A stretch of 64,000 bases of DNA. Origin: Chaetoderma sp. LZ-2023a (taxonomy: Eukaryota; Mollusca; Caudofoveata; Chaetodermatida; Chaetodermatidae). The notes under the pieces were generated by a model. That model had not been told where the DNA came from, ran no database searches, and saw only the letters and a list, made by a program, of their open reading frames with translations. Shown here piece after piece: positions 13,550-23,419 of this stretch (its first letter is position 1; each line of letters begins with the position of its first letter). Both the position numbers and the translations under genes were made by a program. Where the stretch lies: positions 62,350,369 through 62,414,368 of the forward strand of contig CM067370.1 of assembly GCA_034401795.1 (NCBI GenBank), given 5' to 3'.

Positions 13550-14030
13550 ACATTTTGAAAAAAACCCGAAGGGGATATTGTAATTGTCTCCATTCGTCCA
13601 TCCATCACTCTGTCTCTCCGTCCATCTGTCCACCTCTGCGTCTAAATATCCATCCATCTGTCGTTCTGGGTATCCTCCGAAATCATTTGGAGGAATTCAA
13701 TCAAATTTGTTACGTGAATTACCCATATGATCTGGAACTACAACAATACATTTATGTTAGGCTTCGCCACACCTCCACCCCACCACCACTCCCACCCCTG
13801 GTTGGAGTGGTGGCAGGGTGGCGGTGGGGACAGAAAGCATAAATTGGCGGAATTTAACCAAATTTGGTATGTTAGTTACCCATATGTAGATTGCAAGACA
13901 ATGGTTACATAGGGCTCCTGCACCGGGCTGAGGGAGAGGGGTAGGGTGGGTGGATTGGGGTGAGGTTTGGGCAGAACAGTAATGTTGCCTGAATTCAAAC
14001 AAATTTTTCATATGACTTACTCATATATGT
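13550..14030. repeat. Degenerate tandem repeat of about 140-160 bp
   Basis: A block with GGAATTCAATCAAATTTGTT and AC(G)TTACCCATATG returns at about 13690, 13848 and 13985. The units are separated by purine/pyrimidine-rich stretches (GGTGGCAGGGTGGCGG and the like). Related units lie at 53850-54110 and 54340-54420, some inverted. No coding function is suggested. Confidence 0.6.
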
Positions 14031-14339
14031 ATGTATGATTACTATATTCTACGGCTACATTAGTAGGAACATCCTACACCTGCAATTAGTCCTTCTTCGC
14101 TTCTGACCACAGTGTTTTGTCCAACATGTTTAGCTTCTTCAGGGCTATTCTTGATTTGAATGTGCGTAGTCCTTAGTACTGCTGGGCAACTTTTATGCAC
14201 AGCGGCGATTTATTACACATCTGGTATAGGGCATCGATCAGACTGACCGGCCATCAATGTCCAGCGATGGTGTGGAGGTGTTTGTTGTGGCCGGCATTGC
14301 GTTTGTCTAGAGCTGTCTTTGGAACTGCCCAACTGTTAC

Positions 14340-14687
14340 TGTTATACACCATCAAGGATGTCAAGGCATCTTTGATTTACGAATACACAGCTTCCAGGAG
14401 GACTGGAGAGCTATGTTTCCCATTACGCAACGTGCAGCAATGCCAGCAATACATCCAGAGCAGTGACCTCAAGACATTGCTTTTCCGCCACGATTCGCCA
14501 CCGCGAAGTGGATCATCATTTTTATTAGCTCCATGCTTTGTCGATAGGTATACGTGAGTGAACTCTGTTTTGGATTCATTCATAACGAGATTCTCATTTT
14601 TTCGTTTTCTTGCATCTATCGGAAATTGTTTATCACGGGGTTTGATTTCCTCGTCTACGAAATTCACATCGTTGATATGTTCCATCT
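14340..14687 (-). pseudogene. SLC13 copy A, cytoplasmic loop exon with disrupted core
   Basis: A TTGCTGCTAG acceptor on the minus strand opens a reading EMEHINDVNFVDEEIKPRDK followed by a polar stretch of about 60 residues. This is the variable cytoplasmic loop that follows the first SNT motif in SLC13 proteins, and its phase joins the donor of the 15042-15178 exon (G|AG gives Glu). Further on, a shifted frame reads RKAMS, a stop, then CIAGIA and GNIALQ, recalling the KAMSL..Y....GGIATLTGT.PN.VL core. A frameshift and a TGA therefore destroy the conserved helix-loop. The loop assignment is from position and phase, and the core match is weak but correctly ordered. Confidence 0.6.
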
Positions 14688-15041
14688 CTAGCAGCAACTG
14701 CCATCGTAGTTGGGTGGGTGGGGTTGACTACCTATCTCATAAACATGCCAAAATGAATACGTTGCACTCTGAAATTCTCTTATCCTACGGAAATTTAATG
14801 ATACCACTCAATGCTGCCATTCTTAATTGGTGGCTGTAATATTTAATAAACTTAACTACATTTCAACACCTTTCAATGTATTAAGTCATCGGCCTCAAAA
14901 TGCATATCGTACGTAGGCCTATTCACGCACCAAATGTATGACATATATTATAAAACCTTACGTCCTCCACGACAATACTATATGAATTGATCGGACAGTA
15001 ACGTACATTAAATATCATTGTGTGACACTCACGCACAGTAC

Positions 15042-15178
15042 CTTTTGCCGTCTGTTGCTTCGTCATTTTTAGTTCATTCAAGATGGCATCTACTATGGGT
15101 ATCATCATGGACGTGGTGGCGGCATTGTTGATCCACATAGAGAGAAACCACACGGGTAGCATGATTCCCATCATCAAC
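15042..15178 (-). pseudogene. SLC13 copy A exon with first SNT-like motif
   Basis: Between a GTGTGACAG acceptor and an AAAAG|GTACTG donor the minus strand encodes LMMGIMLPVWFLSMWINNAA and TTSMMIPIVDAILNEL. This is the SLC13 signature region (FLSMWxSNTATTAMMxPIxxAVL), with the serine of the SNT motif replaced by asparagine. SLC13 proteins carry sodium-coupled di/tricarboxylate or sulfate across the plasma membrane. The exon itself is undamaged with good borders. I place it in copy A because the exons that follow in order (14.6, 12.0, 4.1 kb) are damaged; it could also be shared by a gene with exons outside the window. Confidence 0.85.
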
Positions 15179-15489
15179 CTGTCACACAGAATACATATTT
15201 CACGATTAGGTTGTTTGTACCTAAGCTGCTTCATTAGGCAGGCACAGCTATATAACTGTCTCGGATATAGTGTTAAATCTAGAGCACGAGGCCCAATGGC
15301 GTAACACCGATATTTGAGCAAGAAACGTGAAATATAAGAACATTGTGTCTGGAAATACCAACAGTTATGTAAATGTGAATCTAAGTTCCAAATGTGAAAA
15401 CTTCGACGGGAAACATTAGGTCACATATAAAGGAATTTGCAGGTGGAACCTTCGACATCACAGGTGTTAAATGACTGTCAACATTTGGT

Positions 15490-16091
15490 CAGCCTAACTT
15501 TAATGCATCTAGCCTTAAAGGTTCCAAAGTGAGGTCCTCTCGTCAAATATTTGCCTGCAGATGTGCACGCCAAATATGCTCCCTCCAGGTGATCAGTTTT
15601 CAACTGGCGTAACAAATGGCACCGTAACTCGTGTGCACTAGAGCTACTCATGCCCTTATGGCAGAAGAGGCTACATAAAAAGTTCTTACAGCCTTCAATT
15701 AGATATTCGGATGGCTCCTCCCTTTCACACAGTGGATTGATTGCCGGCAAGACAACATCATTAGCTCCAGAAATGCTTTGAAGCAGGTCGGGTTCCCCTT
15801 TCCATGGATATGCCCCGTAGTATTGCACTTAGTCAGGGCATGCCAATTGATGAGGGCCTTTGCTCGCTGTGCCTCGAGATGGTCATAGATTGGTTTCAGC
15901 AAGACTTTGCGACGTCTTTCTCGAGTGCCCATAATTACAGCAACACCATCTCCAAGTTCTTCGACTTTGCCAAAAGCAAGAAGTAACACGTCTGTATCCT
16001 GGGAATACATGTCCATCTTATATCCAGTCATTGCAAACTGCCCAGCATGCATAACCATTAGCGTGTCCGCTTCCTCATGTGTGCTAATATG
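15490..16091 (-). pseudogene. FEN1/XPG-like multi-copy family protein, C-terminal part
   Basis: Reading down from 16091 the minus strand gives DIAIHISTHEEADTLMVMHA, about 15 residues, then YSQDTDVLLLAF. These resemble the two acidic motifs of XPG/FEN1-type flap nucleases (EAEA and DSDxLLFG). Next comes NWHALTKCNTTGHIHGKGN, like the helix-hairpin LxGCDxxGxxGxG, with the usual Asp replaced by Asn. A frameshift near 15800 separates a C-terminal part (SEYLIEGCKNFLCSLFCHKG and a later HLEGAYLACTSAGKYL). Proteins of this type are multi-copy in many invertebrate genomes and have no settled function. The N-terminal parts lie at 18560-19346 and 21060-23410, split off by a LINE and a solo LTR. Confidence 0.65.
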
Positions 16092-16098
16092 TATTGCT

Positions 16099-16147
16099 AT
16101 GTCTTCTTCTTCTTCTTCTTCTTCTTCTTCTTCTTCTTCTTCTTCTT
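16099..16147. repeat. (CTT)n microsatellite, the 3' tail of the LINE
   Basis: About 15 CTT units, which read as (AAG)n on the LINE's strand, directly after its short 3' UTR (ATCAGCGATCGAAAAG). Tandem simple-repeat tails are usual in I-type LINEs. Confidence 0.9.
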
Positions 16148-18540
16148 TTCGATCGCTGATATCACACTTGGAGAGCCGTTCTCAAGATGAAGTCTGTGGT
16201 TTTCTGCAGTTCTTCCACAGGCCCATACAGCTTTTCAAGAAAAGGGGTTGACAAAGGCCAGATCTCTTCTCTCAGCAGCTCATACGTACTGCAACATTGA
16301 AGTATGTGCTCTGTGGTCTGTTCTGCTTCTCCACAAGGACAAGCGGGCGATGTCGTAAGGTGGAACCGCCTGCACATGTGTTGGTTTAGTCTGTTGTGTC
16401 CAGTTCTGAGACGAAAAATGGTCACTTGCTCTGGCCTCGAGAGATGATGGTAGGCATCTTCTGATTGAGGTGTTCTATAGAGTGACTTGATGATAGTCTT
16501 CATCTCTGTATGGGTAACCATGTTTTCTGTCTGATTCTCTTCTGCACCCACCTTTGCCATCTTGTCTGCTTCCTCATATCCTTGGACTCCACAGTGTGAG
16601 GGGATCCACTGCAATGCTATCCGAAAGCATTTGGTGGTGTGTAGTGCTTCTTCAAGTTGTGGCAGCTTACCTTTGGTGATAGCCTCAAGGACGGAGCGGG
16701 CATCAGATAAAAAGACAATCTGTGCAATAGGGTCTGCTGTTCTGCTGATGGTATTAGCTGCATGAACCAGTGCTTCGACTTCAGCTCTGTAGTTTGTGCA
16801 GTGTTTGCCTGTCGGTATTGCAGCTGACTCATGTTGTCCGTTTGGATACTGTATGTGCAGTCCAGTACCTCCGCTCCTAATTGCATCTTTGGCTGATCCA
16901 TCTGTGTAGATCCTTATCCATGTCTCCTGAGGGTACATTTCTTCCCGCATGGCTAGGGTCAGGGCCTTCTTGCTCACATCACTGTGTTCATCTTTGGTTG
17001 TGAGATGAGGTACTGTGGTGTGAATAACTATGCTCTCTAGTTTGTTTTCCCAGGGTGGAGGATCAAGGGTGTGGTTTGGGTCTTCTATTTGTGCTGGCAA
17101 CATTTCTTGGTGTTTCCTTTGAAGTGCTTTTGTATCTTTCACAAAACTTGATCTTTTAAGTCTTCCTGATGACAGCTGTGCTTGCCTGATCTTCATCGGG
17201 TGGTTGTTGAACGATTTGAACTTTGCAGCTTGGATTAGTGCTTTGCATTCCCCTCCTTTGCTATGTGGTGGGGGGATGCCTGCTGTCTGCTCCAGTTTTT
17301 CTATTGGTGTTGATCTCATTCCACCAGTGATGATGCGCAGTGCCTGGTTTTGTACTCTGTCGAGGTTCTGTTGATGAGATTTAGCTGCTGTCATCCATGA
17401 GCTGGATCCATACTCAAGGTGTGGTCGTACACCACCTAGGTAAATGGTCTTGAGGATCCTTTCATTGGCACCCCACTTTGTTCCTGCCAGCTTCCTCATG
17501 ATGTTTAGCTTTCTTCTGGCCTTTGCCTCTGCGTTCTGGATGTGCTCCTTCCATGTTAATCTTCTGTCATAGGTGACTCCCAGGTATGTCTGCTGGTCCT
17601 CGTACTCGAGTGGAGTACCGCCCAGTGTCAGATTGCCAACCTTGGTTTTGGTGGACAGTGAGAATAGCGTGGCTGATGATTTTTCTTTGTTGATGGTAAT
17701 ACACCAGCGATTGGCCCAAGCTGTAATTCTGTCCAAGGCGAGCTGCATTCTGTACGTGGCAGTCGTTGTGTACTCCTCGGAGCACAAGTGTACGAGGTCA
17801 TCTGCATAGAGGGCTGCTTGGATCCCATTGGGCAGCTCTGCTACAATGTCATTAATGAAGAGTATGAACAGAGTTGGTGATAATACTCCGCCTTGTGGCA
17901 CCCCTTGTCTCAGCAATACATTCTGTCCAGATTGTCCATCCACCAGCACCCTAGCTCTGCGATTGTGTAGGTATGACTTGGTCCATCGGGACATGTTGCC
18001 ACCGATGCCTGTGCGCCGGAGCTTCACGAGGAGGCCATCTTTCCACACCTTATCAAATGCCTTCTGCAGATGGATACAGGCAGCTAGCATCACCTTCTTG
18101 GCTTGAAAAGTGTCCTCTATGACCTGTGCAAGATGTGTTGTTTGATCTTCTGTGCTCCTGTATCTTCTGAAGCCGGCCTGCTCTGAAACTATAATGTTCT
18201 CCGACTCCAGGTACTGGTTGATGATGCGCTCCATGGTCTTGCATATGCAGCTTGTAAGACTGATAGGACGGTAGCTCAGCACTTTCGTCTTGTTCTTCCC
18301 TTTTTTCAGAATAGGAGTCATTCTGACTTCCTTCCAGCACTGAGGAACCTCTCCATTGGTCCAACTGAGATTAAAGATGTCTAGCAACTTGCGGAGAGAT
18401 GCATTACCAAGGTGTTGGATCATTTCATTCGTAATGCCATCTGGCCTGGGAGATTTCTTCTTCTTCAATTGGCGGATAGCCTTCTTCAGTACTGCTAAAC
18501 TAGTGTCAACTTTCATTGCATCATGTGTGTTGGTGTCTGT
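16148..18540 (-). mobile_element. 5'-truncated non-LTR retrotransposon (RT + RNase H)
   Basis: The body runs from a 3' (AAG)n tail at 16099-16147 up to about 18540, where LINE coding homology stops at the start of the reverse transcriptase. The 5' half, with ORF1 and the apurinic endonuclease, is missing, as in most LINE insertions. It lies inside the FEN1-like pseudogene: the nuclease-family reading stops near 18560 on one side and resumes at 16091 on the other. An RNase H domain behind the RT points to the I/Nimb/Ingi-like group. Confidence 0.85.
16162..18516 (-). CDS. LINE ORF2 fragment: reverse transcriptase, RNase H, C-terminal zinc motif (784 aa)
   Basis: The protein would copy its own RNA at a nicked target. 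The first 270 or so residues are the reverse transcriptase: KKSPRPDGITNEMI, SYRPISL, QAGFR, then RQGVPQGGVLSP and LYADDLV. Motif A reads CIHLQKAFDKVW where DLxKAFD is expected, so the first catalytic Asp is His and the enzyme is probably dead although the frame is open. RNase H follows (roughly residues 535-665) with IYTDGSAKD, NYRAEVEAL, LSDARSV and HCGVQGYEEADKMAK. The end has a CPCG...TEHILQCC zinc-type motif typical of the I group. The open frame starts at the RT itself because the endonuclease region is lost. The first in-frame ATG is not a native start. Confidence 0.9.
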   Translation of the reverse strand: MKVDTSLAVLKKAIRQLKKKKSPRPDGITNEMIQHLGNASLRKLLDIFNLSWTNGEVPQCWKEVRMTPILKKGKNKTKVLSYRPISLTSCICKTMERIINQYLESENIIVSEQAGFRRYRSTEDQTTHLAQVIEDTFQAKKVMLAACIHLQKAFDKVWKDGLLVKLRRTGIGGNMSRWTKSYLHNRRARVLVDGQSGQNVLLRQGVPQGGVLSPTLFILFINDIVAELPNGIQAALYADDLVHLCSEEYTTTATYRMQLALDRITAWANRWCITINKEKSSATLFSLSTKTKVGNLTLGGTPLEYEDQQTYLGVTYDRRLTWKEHIQNAEAKARRKLNIMRKLAGTKWGANERILKTIYLGGVRPHLEYGSSSWMTAAKSHQQNLDRVQNQALRIITGGMRSTPIEKLEQTAGIPPPHSKGGECKALIQAAKFKSFNNHPMKIRQAQLSSGRLKRSSFVKDTKALQRKHQEMLPAQIEDPNHTLDPPPWENKLESIVIHTTVPHLTTKDEHSDVSKKALTLAMREEMYPQETWIRIYTDGSAKDAIRSGGTGLHIQYPNGQHESAAIPTGKHCTNYRAEVEALVHAANTISRTADPIAQIVFLSDARSVLEAITKGKLPQLEEALHTTKCFRIALQWIPSHCGVQGYEEADKMAKVGAEENQTENMVTHTEMKTIIKSLYRTPQSEDAYHHLSRPEQVTIFRLRTGHNRLNQHMCRRFHLTTSPACPCGEAEQTTEHILQCCSTYELLREEIWPLSTPFLEKLYGPVEELQKTTDFILRTALQV

Positions 18541-18559
18541 TCTTTCCTTTTGCTCTTTT

Positions 18560-19346
18560 CAAACCACTTTTTGACGCATTCGTGGCATAGAAATGTTGCT
18601 TTCTTTTGCATATGCCTTCGCAAAGGCATCTACAGCCATCTTTTCTGTCAGTGTTTGTCCATCTTCTTCAAGAGTAATCTCCCCCCCCCCCCACCGACGG
18701 TTTCATTTTTGTCAAGAAATGATTTAACATCGTTGATGTGTGTTGCATTTTTAACGATATACATCTTTGCTGTTTTTGTTGTACCTTTTCTCCATTCTCG
18801 TGTAGTATCTTTCAGTGAGGTACCTATGGTATAATTGTAAAATATTACACGAACCTGCTCATAGCTATAGCCAATGTTTTCGATGATCTGCACATATGAT
18901 GTACCGAGTTCCCTACTTCTCCTAATGTTCTTAACTGACCTAAGTTCAAAGATAGCTGCCATTCCATCTATTATAAGGTACGATTATGATAACGCTACAT
19001 GTAGTTCCATCTCTAAGCATTCATTTAAACGCTCCATTAACTCGTCCTCGTCAGGAATCACCAGGCTTTCTAGAAGTGCTATCACCTTACTCTTGACAGT
19101 TGTTGGATGAAGAGATCCATCAGGCTAAAGGAGAACTCTATTTGCATTAGATAGGTCATGCGAATTCAGCGAATCTATCACTTCTTCCAGGTCTACTGTA
19201 TCTCTTGATGATCTTGCTATTACAAGAAGTCGGACACAGAAGGATGTTGTTGTTTTGAGGGTTAGAACTTCACTCCCTGACTTCACAGTTAGATCATTGC
19301 CCGCATAGTTCCATGACAATTGGTTTAGCGTCATCTTTGACCTCAT
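18560..19346 (-). pseudogene. FEN1/XPG-like multi-copy family protein, middle part
   Basis: The minus strand gives, in several frames, LLESLVIPDEDELMERLNEC, then YLIIDGMAAIFELRSV, then RELGTSYVQIIENIG and YEQVRVIFYNYTIGTSLKDT, then a KMYIVKNATHINDVKSFLDK segment. YLIIDGMA is a typical first acidic motif of the PIN/FEN fold (IDGxA), and VRVIFYNY...SLK is the VIFDRY...SLK block of the same invertebrate family, with Asp changed to Asn or Tyr. In-frame stops separate the parts. The reading stops near 18560, close to the LINE's 5' edge. Confidence 0.6.
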
Positions 19347-19495
19347 GTTTCTGTCACCTTATAGTCTTTTTACTGCAAATGACTTGAATGCTTTTAAGCC
19401 AAACTGAGGATCGCTTCCTGAACCTTCAGTGGTATAACTTCATTTGATATCAATTTGAACATTGCAATTGAACATCCCTCCATTCCTATACCCGT
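19347..19495 (-). other. Pseudogene remainder up to the solo LTR
   Basis: Probably part of the same nuclease-family pseudogene, but too diverged to assign residues. It ends at the CCGT target duplication at 19492-19495. Confidence 0.35.
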
Positions 19496-21051
19496 TGTAG
19501 ATATCGGATTGTCTTATGGGAAGTCATGACCCCAATGGACGTCTTATATTTGCGAGTAAGACCTCAGTGAAATTCATATTTGAAAATACCAGGTGAGCTA
19601 GGGAACTGAGTGAATATAGTAGTAGCAATCAGATACATAGTAGGAAGATGCACTGGTTGACTTGGACCAGTGCTAGTGGTACAGTTTCGCGGAAATAGGA
19701 TAGAAACTGGATCGAAACTGTAGTAGTATATTTATCACGGTAAGTTAGAAGTTAGAATAGATTGAAATTAAACCAACGGTTCTGGGTTGATGATATCTGT
19801 CAATAGTTGAAGATAAAAGTGGTTGCTGTGGGATCGGCACACACTTTGATAATATTCAGCAGTCGTTTCGGCCGTTAGTTTAGTAAATAATAGGGTGATA
19901 AGAATAGATATGAATCGATGGGAATCGAGAGAAATTATAGGAAACAGACTGACATGTAGTTGTTGACGGTCGGCATTCCGACTCCCTTAAGCAAGTACAA
20001 CAACACCAGCTGGCAATGAGATCATACAGCTCATGTGCTTATTAACGTTCGTTTCCTACAGGCTTATCCATGATAGGCAAGGGACAGGACAGAGGCATTG
20101 TAGCGTCCTGTAGGAATTAATAACACAATCGAAATTTGTATATCAACTATATGTCAGTCAAAGAAAGGCATGCTACAACAACACATTCTGTAATGTTGTT
20201 AGTTGGCTGACAGATCGCATCAAATCAGAACCAGCTAGAACCACTTTGCCCGAGTTAGGGGTAGATGTATTGTGTTTAATGATGACTACCTAGAAGAGAA
20301 GCCCAGAGTTTGGTTGGCCGAGATGACGTCATAATCAATGAGCATCTAGTCAAACTCTGTGGCAGAGAATCAAAAGGAACAGAAACTATATATTACGATA
20401 TATATAGATCTATATATCGTAATATGTATAGAAGTTAGGAAAATGTGAAGAGTATTTAATAGGCACTTATTTTATTGAAAAGGAATCTTTTACCATCGTT
20501 GATTCGGTTAGATAATCTTCACCATCTGTGGAGATACGTTGTTTTGTCAGTAGTAATTCGTTGTGAAAAGTTAGGCTAGCTAGATATCATATCGACCTCA
20601 GTGTTGAGAGTAATCAGTAGCCGTAATTTAGTTAAATTGAATAAGGTAGGATAGGACCGTATTATATGTTAAGCAGTATTGTCAAGTATAAAATATATCT
20701 AGTTGTCTGTGACAGTAAAAGTCACCATTGATAAGTAACCGTTTATGTACAGTTAAATATAGGAATAAAATTATCCCCTTGTAAAAATACAAGGCACTAG
20801 TTCGGTTATTATTTAGTCTCCTAAGCAGTACGGAGAAACACCGTACCTTACTCCGAATCTTCAGAAAGTCAGATCAGGCCCAGTTACCAGAAATATCTTC
20901 ATACTAGCTAAGAAGAGGCGAGCGGTAACTATCCGACTGCAGCGGCGAGAAGATTGATTGTCGCAGCAATCATCAACATCATAAGTCTTCTCGAAGTTGT
21001 AGTCGCGAGTGTATGAGTAATTTAGCGAAGAAAGGATAACGAAAATCTTCA
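19496..21051 (+). mobile_element. Solo LTR of a Ty3/gypsy element (1556 bp)
   Basis: The sequence starts TGTAGATATCGGATTGTC and ends AAAATCTTCA, matching the 5' LTR of the gypsy element at 46969-48362 in ordered blocks along its length (for example GATCGCATCAAA, CACCAGCTGG, AGTCAGATCAGGCCC, TGTCGCAGCAA). It is flanked on both sides by CCGT (19492-19495 and 21052-21055), a 4-bp target duplication, with TG...CA termini. No internal region is present, so it is the product of LTR-LTR recombination. It is longer and clearly diverged from the other LTR, so it belongs to an older or sister lineage. A near-perfect palindrome lies around 20392-20426 (TATTACGATATATA...). Confidence 0.85.
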
Positions 21052-21059
21052 CCGTGAAA

Positions 21060-23410
21060 ATATTACACTCAGCTAGACTTGGTTTGAAACGGAGAATACA
21101 GTCTTCTTGGTAGTCTATCTTATACGTGAAAAAGTGTGATATGCATCTGTTGTTGGTGGTGATACTTCTGCTAAATGCTCCATCTCCTTTGGGATTTGTG
21201 ACAATTCTGGGGGAGTGAGGCAGAACTTGAGTAGTGTTGCAGGCGTGAAAGTTATGACACATATTCCACCATGCCCCAAAGCCTTTGTTCAAGTGTTCCA
21301 TCACCTGGTCAACACTTTTCTTGTGAATGCAACACTATTATTGGAATTCACCGTTTATGCTCCATTGACGAACTCATTCCATATATCTCGTTCCATGATA
21401 TTGAGCCTCCGCATTCGGTCTAGGCATTCCGCAATATGTCTCGCATATTCCAAGCGATCGTGAGCAAAAATGAGAGCAGAAAGCCTTGCCGGTGTGGCCA
21501 AGTAGAGATACCAGTTACCATTCCGTGTAGCTCGCAAGCACTGTAATAATTTCATCATTTGATTCATGTAAGTTAGAACCCATCGGTACATTGGATTGTG
21601 GTTCTGTTCTTCATCATATTTGGCAAGTTACACCTCACGACTGATAGATTCCAACCTGTTTCGAAATTCCTTATGTGCCTTTAGAACATCACCGCGAAAT
21701 GTGTAAGTATCACACGATGTTCTAGCACTGACTTGCAATGCTTCTAGGGTAATAGGATTATCTCGAAAAAAGCATCAACCAAAGATTAAAACGTGCTTGC
21801 AGAGTAATCTGATGCGGCTGCACGGTTATGTTATAATGATTCCCATTGATGATCTGTGTAGTTGTGAGAGAGCTGTATAAGTCTGCTTCTCGCCACGCCT
21901 GATATGGACCATTGCTTTCAATAGTTCGATCTAGGCATCCGGCAGCAAAGAACCCATTTATTCTTGTAACCCGGGTATAGATGTTGTAGTCTCAGTGCTC
22001 GCTTGTAGATATCCTTATCCAGAGTAATCGCAACTGGAGTATTAGGCAGGTTTATCTGGTGTAATCGCCACAACTAATTAAGACCAGTCCAAACCCTTTG
22101 GTTCGGCATTTTTACTTGGCAACGTGAATGCATTATCCTTTCCCTCTGTAATATGTGCTGAAGTAGATGTCCGATGTTTAACTCTGATTAATAACCAATA
22201 GATTCAGTACACACTCACTATAACTTATTGATTGGTACACACCTACTCATGCCATGAACACTTCCATTACCATCTGGTAACTCAATATTAACATCAATGT
22301 TATCCAGTGAACTACGGATGCGTCTACCCTTTATGAGATCGGGTGGTATGTATGCCTCAACAGATGCAGTCCTTTTGCAGATTTCGTTAGCAATTTTATT
22401 GCAGACTTTCATCAGTCGGTCATAGGAAATACCAGCACAGCATCCATATAGTAACTGTATAGCCTTGTTACATCGAAAAGTGTGATACAATTAATGGCGA
22501 GAGTCCAATAGCATACGGACTTTGAAACATTTGCTGAAATAGTGAGTCAGCAGTATTTTGAACAAGAGTCATCTACCACTGGCTTTTGCATTCTCTTGCT
22601 GCAGACAGTGATGAGATCATGCACGTCCTATGCAAATTTTCAGCCCTTGTCAACGTGCAAGCTGTTCTGGGCCCTTGGCTTATCCATCTCATAAAGGCCA
22701 TCAACCTCCCAGGAATATCCGATTCATTGAAATCCAGCAAACTGCCTTTAAATGCTCATGGCTGTTCACTTTTTGATGCAAGTACGGACTGACGTAGACG
22801 TTTCATACATTTGAATAATTGCACGATATTCACCTTAATGTCTTTCTCGCTGATAGCGACATGAACAGCTGTATGACTAGATTCTTTGTTATGTGTTGTC
22901 GATGGTTTCATGGCTTTGCTCTCAGTTATTTCACATATTACATTGCTACTAATTCTCTGCAAAGGCTGTCCTCGGGTGATGTTATAAGTTTGAATTCCAT
23001 AGTCTCGCATAATGTTCTTGTACAGATTCTCTACATCTGGAGCTTTTACAAATTGACCTTCATCAACAAGTTCCTGTATTTCTGTTAGAAGAATAGACGC
23101 AATATATTCACTATCTATACCCGAGATTTACCTTTGCGACTTTTAACGAACTGACTCCAGTTTGTTGTATGACAAGTTGTATGATAGGTTATTCTCTTGC
23201 AAGGAAATCTCCTTCAGGACGTATATCAGCTAGATTTACTTTCCAAATATCACTATCACTGTTCTTTATAATCTCCTCTATTGAGACACCAATGTCTGAT
23301 CTACTACACTCACTACCCCTTTCGGATGCTCCCGTTTTTCCCATTCTTGTAGACTGGCAGAAGAAACATAAATTTCGATGAAATGGTGGCACACAGGACA
23401 ACGTAATTGC
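21060..23410 (-). pseudogene. FEN1/XPG-like multi-copy family protein, N-terminal part
   Basis: Family blocks appear in order on the minus strand, in changing frames. Near 23190-23390 is a CFFCQ zinc-type start with SDSDIWKVNL and GDFLARE. Near 23080-22900 are DSEYIASILLTEIQELVDEG and ENLYKNIMRDYGIQ. Near 22490-22220 are ISYDRLMKVCNKIANEI and SLDNIDVNIELPDGNGSVHG. Near 21590-21360 are LLQCLRATRNGNWYLYLATP, FAHDRLEYARHI and MERDIWNEFVNGA. Near 21280-21170 is LLKFCLTPPELSQI. These match, from memory of the family, the zinc head, DNID...HG, IRATRxGNWxLHL, DRxNYAR and FCLTAPELA blocks of long invertebrate proteins whose C-terminus carries the nuclease motifs seen at 15.5-16.1 kb. Stops and frameshifts are frequent. 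The solo LTR sits directly downstream. Confidence 0.6.
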
Positions 23411-23419
23411 ACCAGCTAT

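Noticed and set aside
14195..14557. 120-codon plus ORF
   Set aside because: It overlaps the SLC13 copy A loop exon on the other strand, has no domain, and its composition follows the antisense.
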